64,000 nucleotides of DNA, from contig NC_089979.1 of assembly GCF_036417845.1 (NCBI RefSeq), positions 48,058,775 to 48,122,774 of the forward strand. The letters run 5' to 3'. Position numbers and translations under genes: made by a program. The DNA comes from Apteryx mantelli (taxonomy: Eukaryota > Chordata > Aves > Apterygiformes > Apterygidae). This document shows, in pieces, positions 60,201 through 64,000 of this stretch. How positions within the stretch are numbered: the stretch's first letter is position 1; each line of letters opens with the position of its first letter. The notes under the pieces are model-generated. The model was not told where the DNA came from and searched no databases. It saw only the letters and a program-made list of their open reading frames with translations.

Positions 60201-62477
60201 GTTTATGTAGGAGAATGGCTTCCTGAGATGTCAAAACTGAATGAAAATTTGAATTCTTACTGAGCTAACAGAATGGAATTCCCTCCTAGCAAGCAGGTCG
60301 TCAAACGGAATAGATATATGCACAACTAAGTCCCTAGCACTGGAGCATTTTCGAAGAGGTCATTATCGTATTCCTTCTGTCCTTCGTGCTAATTAGAAAA
60401 TAGTATTGATAGCTGTTTTTTTAAGGAAATTGCTGTTTTGTGACAAACAAAGTTTAGGTCAATTTCGAATATTGATAATCTGTTTAGAGGGAAAAAAATC
60501 AATTACTTATTTTAACATTTTTGATTATTTTTGTTTAATATTTAAATATTTTTATTTTCCTAGTAATTACATAAATATATACGTGTCATTTAATTGTAGC
60601 GACTTTACAGAATGTTAGTTCTGTGGGAAATAGAAACCTTTGTTATCCATTATATTGAAAAATATGATGAGAAGAAAAACATGAAAATTTCAGGTTTTCA
60701 GATAGACTGTTTTGAGATCAAGACATACCATATTCAAAATAATATAAAATTGCAGGTCTTATATGCTTGAGAAGAATTCATGGTCTGTGTTGGGGTTGTT
60801 CATGCACCTCCTTTCTCCCTTCCTCCTCCCCTATAAGGACAGAAGATGGGGTGGGGTAAAGTTAGCTGCAACCCTACCTCAGTGTCCCCCTTCTTTTGGT
60901 AGTCAGAGGAGCTCAAACACCGAAGCAGATGGATCTTCTAACTGCTAATTAGAGAAGAAAACTATGTTCCTGGTTTTCATGTCCCCTTTTCAATTGGATG
61001 GATGTTTTGAAGCAAAATCTGGAAGGATAGCATAGCAAGGTAAAATGGTAGAAAATGTTTTAAATTTTTTAAGTTTAAAATCTCATTTAAATGTTTGCAT
61101 GAGATTATCACATAGAAGTCTCATATATTTGATGGAATGGGATAAAAAATGACACCTCCCCAAAAGACCACTTTGCTGACAATGCTTCATTTGGTGCTCC
61201 CTCTCTGATAATTGAAATGAAGAGATGTGAACTGAAGTTGCTGTTTTTGAAGTAATCACTGAGGATGGCCTGTGATTCTGAAACTGTATTGAAGCTGCAG
61301 ATATCCATGCATGCCGTAGTTAAGAGACTGAAGAAGCTAGCTGAGAATAGAAATCTGTGGCACCAATAGATTCTTTCTCAGCATTTGTAGATGACGGTAC
61401 TAATAAAGGGACTTGAATAATCAGTGTCTAGTGCTGACTGTTATTCAAAACAAATATTTAGCTTCAAGTTTACATCATCGAAAGGAACCCAAGATAAGAC
61501 TTGAGCAAAGTAGCATGGCCATGGTGACCAAGAGACAGCAACTGGGTACTGTTCTTATTTCACTGTGAATGATCTGAGTTTTGTGTGAGAATTTTTTTCT
61601 GACTCTGCTTTTCCTCTTTTCTGTCAGTGTCATAGCTGAAATCACATTGGACAATATAACTAGTCTTAGAAACCTGTCTCTTAGTCATATGAGTTGTTCC
61701 TGTCTGTCTAAATCCAGCAGAAAACCTTTACCAGACTGGCTAGAAGAGCACCTTGGAGTTTTCAGTATTGTAATCACCTACGGTCTAATCTGGCCACCTT
61801 GGATATGATGGCCTTATAGTGCTCACGAGAACTGGTTATGTAACGGTGTGATGACCAGGGAAGATGCAATCTGTCTTTGACATCAATAACCAGAAATCCT
61901 AAACAGCGGAACAAGTTTGAGGAGAAAAACAGCTACTATTTTCTGTCTTAATTTTTTGCCTCTGTTTAAAAAAAAATAATAATAATAATAATTTTTTGTT
62001 TCTCTTGTGGCAATCCTAATCAAGGGGCAACTGTGTTTGGCTTATAGTTATGCCGGGATCTTTTCTAATATTTAAGAGAGTACAGAGCATTCCATCACTG
62101 ATGAGAGTTGTTTTGTAAATAACTGAGGGCTAAATGAGATTTTGATGCATATCCATTGGTTTCAGATCCAAATTGGTGAATCTGATATCCATCTATTTTA
62201 TAAAAAGGTCAACATTTTAAAAGAAATATTTTCTTGTATCACTCTTCTTTTTTTTTTTTTTAGGGGGGAGGGGGAAGGACTTTAGCAGAAGTGGAGGAAA
62301 GCGCTGAAAATTCTATTGTCAAGATAAATGGTGACCACTGTGTCCAGATGCTGTGCATCCAGATGCTGAGCCCATAAATATGAGACCAACCTTTGTGCTA
62401 ATACACTTTGTTCCTGGCATTGTGGCAGATCAGTGATATTTCTAAAGATCTTCTGTTTCATAACCGAATAATTTAGA
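57240..62477 (+). other. B4GALT6: B4GALT6 intron 1, first part
   Basis: Begins GTGAGT. The first 320 bases remain in the CpG island (with a C-run then a CA-run at 57474-57491), then AT-rich sequence follows. Only short frames occur and none matches the expected second exon. A possible splice-signal pair lies at 57604-57638. An AAT microsatellite occurs at 61969-61991. Confidence 0.85.
61969..61991. repeat. Microsatellite (AAT)n
   Basis: An A run followed by about five AAT units. Confidence 0.9.
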
Positions 62478-62900
62478 TCAGTAGGGACCTCTGGAAGTCA
62501 TCTGATCCAACCCCTGCTGAAAGCAGATCCTATTAGATCAGATTGCTCAGGGCCATGTCCAATTGAGTTTTTGAATATCTCCAGGAATGGAAATTTTGCA
62601 GTATCTCTGGGCAACCTGTTCCACTGTTTGACAACTGTGAGATATATATTTTTTTCCTAATATATGATTGGAATTTCCCATTTTGCACCTTGTGCGCATT
62701 GCCTTGTCTTCACTGTGTATCTTCAAAAAGTGTCCAAATTCACCTGCTCTGTACCACTGTGTAGCCAAAGACAGCAAAAAGGTTCCCTCTCCCCTTAGCC
62801 ATCTATGCTTAAGACTGGACAAACCCATTTCTTTCAGTATGAATAAATTATTACAATTCAGACGTTCATGGTTGTCTTTCACTTTTACCAACAGATGAGC
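62478..62900 (-). mobile_element. Old CR1 LINE fragment in intron 1
   Basis: On the minus strand it matches CR1 3' sequence. The + strand shows GTCATCTGATCCAACCCC, CAGGGCCATGTCCAATTGAG, TTTTTGAATATCTCCAGG, TGGGCAACCTGTTCCA and, further on, relics of the ORF2 end (GACTGGACAAACCCATTTC). The clean octamer end is lost and the coding frame is disrupted, so this copy is older than the one at 48708. It is antisense to B4GALT6. A 127-codon minus-strand frame (62547-62930) overlaps it and is not a gene. Confidence 0.85.
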
Positions 62901-64000
62901 TTTGACTAAACTTGCATATTTCTTTCTCAATCATTTGCTTCTACCTCTATCTGATAGTTACTTTTCCTAAAGCCTTGGCTATACTTAGTTATTGGTCAGG
63001 GAACCTACCTGCATAGGATTTCATGGAGTACTCATTTTGTGGTCTTGCTCTTAGTCAGGAAGGAGCATCTTTTGTATACACAATGGTCAGTTCCATTTTT
63101 AAAATTTGTGGACTGTCCTTCTTTGCCTTTACTTTGGGATGTGTGGGGGATTTTTTTGTTTGTTTGTTTGTTTTTAATTTATGATGTTACTTGGAATATT
63201 TGATTTATGAATATTGCAGGTTTCTATATTTCTCAGTAATTGAACTCATTAAAAGAAAATTTTTGAAGAATTTGGCAGATCTTATGTTTCAAATGTCTTT
63301 ATAAAAACAGTTAGTTCCTAGTGTCCAAAGTGCTCCTAGTGTCCAAAGTGCTCCTAGTCTTTATTAAACTATTATTGTAATGAAATTCAGATATGTATTT
63401 TAAAGTTGGTGTTGAAAATTTGCTAAAATAGTAGAAATTCGAGGAAAAATACTTACTTTCTTGATTGAATCTGCCCAGAATAGAGGAAAAAATAAATGAT
63501 ATAATTTTAAAAATTATGCTGTTAGATGTTACAGCAATGTTGATTGTAAATTTCCATAGGATACTGTTTCAAAATTAGCTATTGAATTATTTTTGACCTG
63601 CCATACTATCGGCAACTAATAGTCTGAGATTGGAGGATAGAATAGTATCAAATGTGTTAGAAGTTGTATTGGATATTGTATCATGCATCTTGCTTTAAAA
63701 TACTGCTAGAGAAAGGAATCTTGATTTTTTTTTTTTCCCCCCTTAGATGGAAACTTGACTAACAAGATTTCCTCCTTGTGCACTTTTATTGGCTCTGATG
63801 AACAATGAACTGACATTTTCCATTCAAGGAGGTAGATATATGCAGATGCAAATGCAGTCTCACCATACCCATGAAATGAGTTTGGGTTTATTGTTAAACT
63901 ATTAATAGTGCAAAATTGCTATTAAATATTCAAGAAAAAGAAATTAAGTCAAAGATAGGTTTCAATGCATACAAATTTTTACTTTCTTCTGTTGTGTATG
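62901..64000 (+). other. B4GALT6: B4GALT6 intron 1, continuing past the window
   Basis: AT-rich. It has a GTTT run at about 63156-63172, an 18-bp tandem duplication at 63317-63358, and a pyrimidine tract ending in TTAG at 63746 that resembles an acceptor. The sequence after it does not encode B4GALT6 exon 2 and soon meets stops. No other feature was seen. Confidence 0.75.
63317..63358. repeat. 18-bp tandem duplication, 2.3 copies
   Basis: CCTAGTGTCCAAAGTGCT occurs twice in direct succession, then CCTAGT begins a third copy. Confidence 0.92.

Noticed and set aside
62547-62930. 127-codon minus-strand frame as a gene
   Set aside because: It overlaps an old CR1 fragment and reads through its degenerate 3' region.
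63720-63830. Possible B4GALT6 exon 2 after the pyrimidine tract and TTAG at 63746
   Set aside because: The following codons do not resemble the expected continuation (lumenal stem after the APGI segment) and reach a stop without a good donor.

Overview
The window looks like bird nuclear DNA: AT-rich, sparse in coding sequence, with few recognisable repeats, and with chicken-repeat-1 (CR1) LINEs carrying the typical ATTCTGTG-type 3' termini. There is no sign of bacterial or viral organisation. The only protein-coding gene I can name is B4GALT6 (beta-1,4-galactosyltransferase 6, a lactosylceramide synthase). Its first coding exon lies on the + strand at 57125-57239, inside a CpG island at about 55955-57560. 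The rest of the window is upstream intergenic DNA (about 56 kb) and the start of B4GALT6 intron 1 (57240 to the right edge). No exon 2 sequence was found, so intron 1 exceeds 6.7 kb.

Region by region. 1-5025 is AT-rich intergenic DNA. 5026-about 11430 is the most striking feature: a GC-richer tandem satellite of 33 telomere-containing units. Each unit is about 168-204 bp and joins a short TTAGGG-type tract to a unique, conserved body of roughly 145-150 bp. Because unit lengths mostly differ by multiples of 6 (hexamer gain or loss), open frames of up to 483 codons run through the array; they are artefacts. Beyond the last unit, about 11524-11623 is a degenerate unit in the opposite orientation, followed directly by a CR1 3' end on the minus strand (11628-about 11870).

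11871-48707 is a gene desert holding microsatellites, possible ancient SINE/LINE relics and several unexplained open frames. The most protein-like are on the minus strand at 27876-29095 and 43050-43290. 48708-49150 is a well preserved 3' CR1 fragment still carrying 115 codons of the end of its ORF2. 49151-55954 is again intergenic. 55955-57560 is the B4GALT6 CpG island, a TATA-less promoter with CCAAT, GC-box, CACGTG and NRF1-like motifs plus upstream ATGs. 57240-64000 is intron 1, with one older CR1 (minus strand, about 62478-62900) and simple repeats.

The strongest candidate for something undescribed is the telomere-seeded satellite with its inverted relic. It consists of interstitial telomeric hexamers amplified with a non-telomeric body, still being homogenised (two adjacent 204-bp units are identical), about 45 kb upstream of a housekeeping-type promoter. 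All calls come from reading the sequence; no database search was run.
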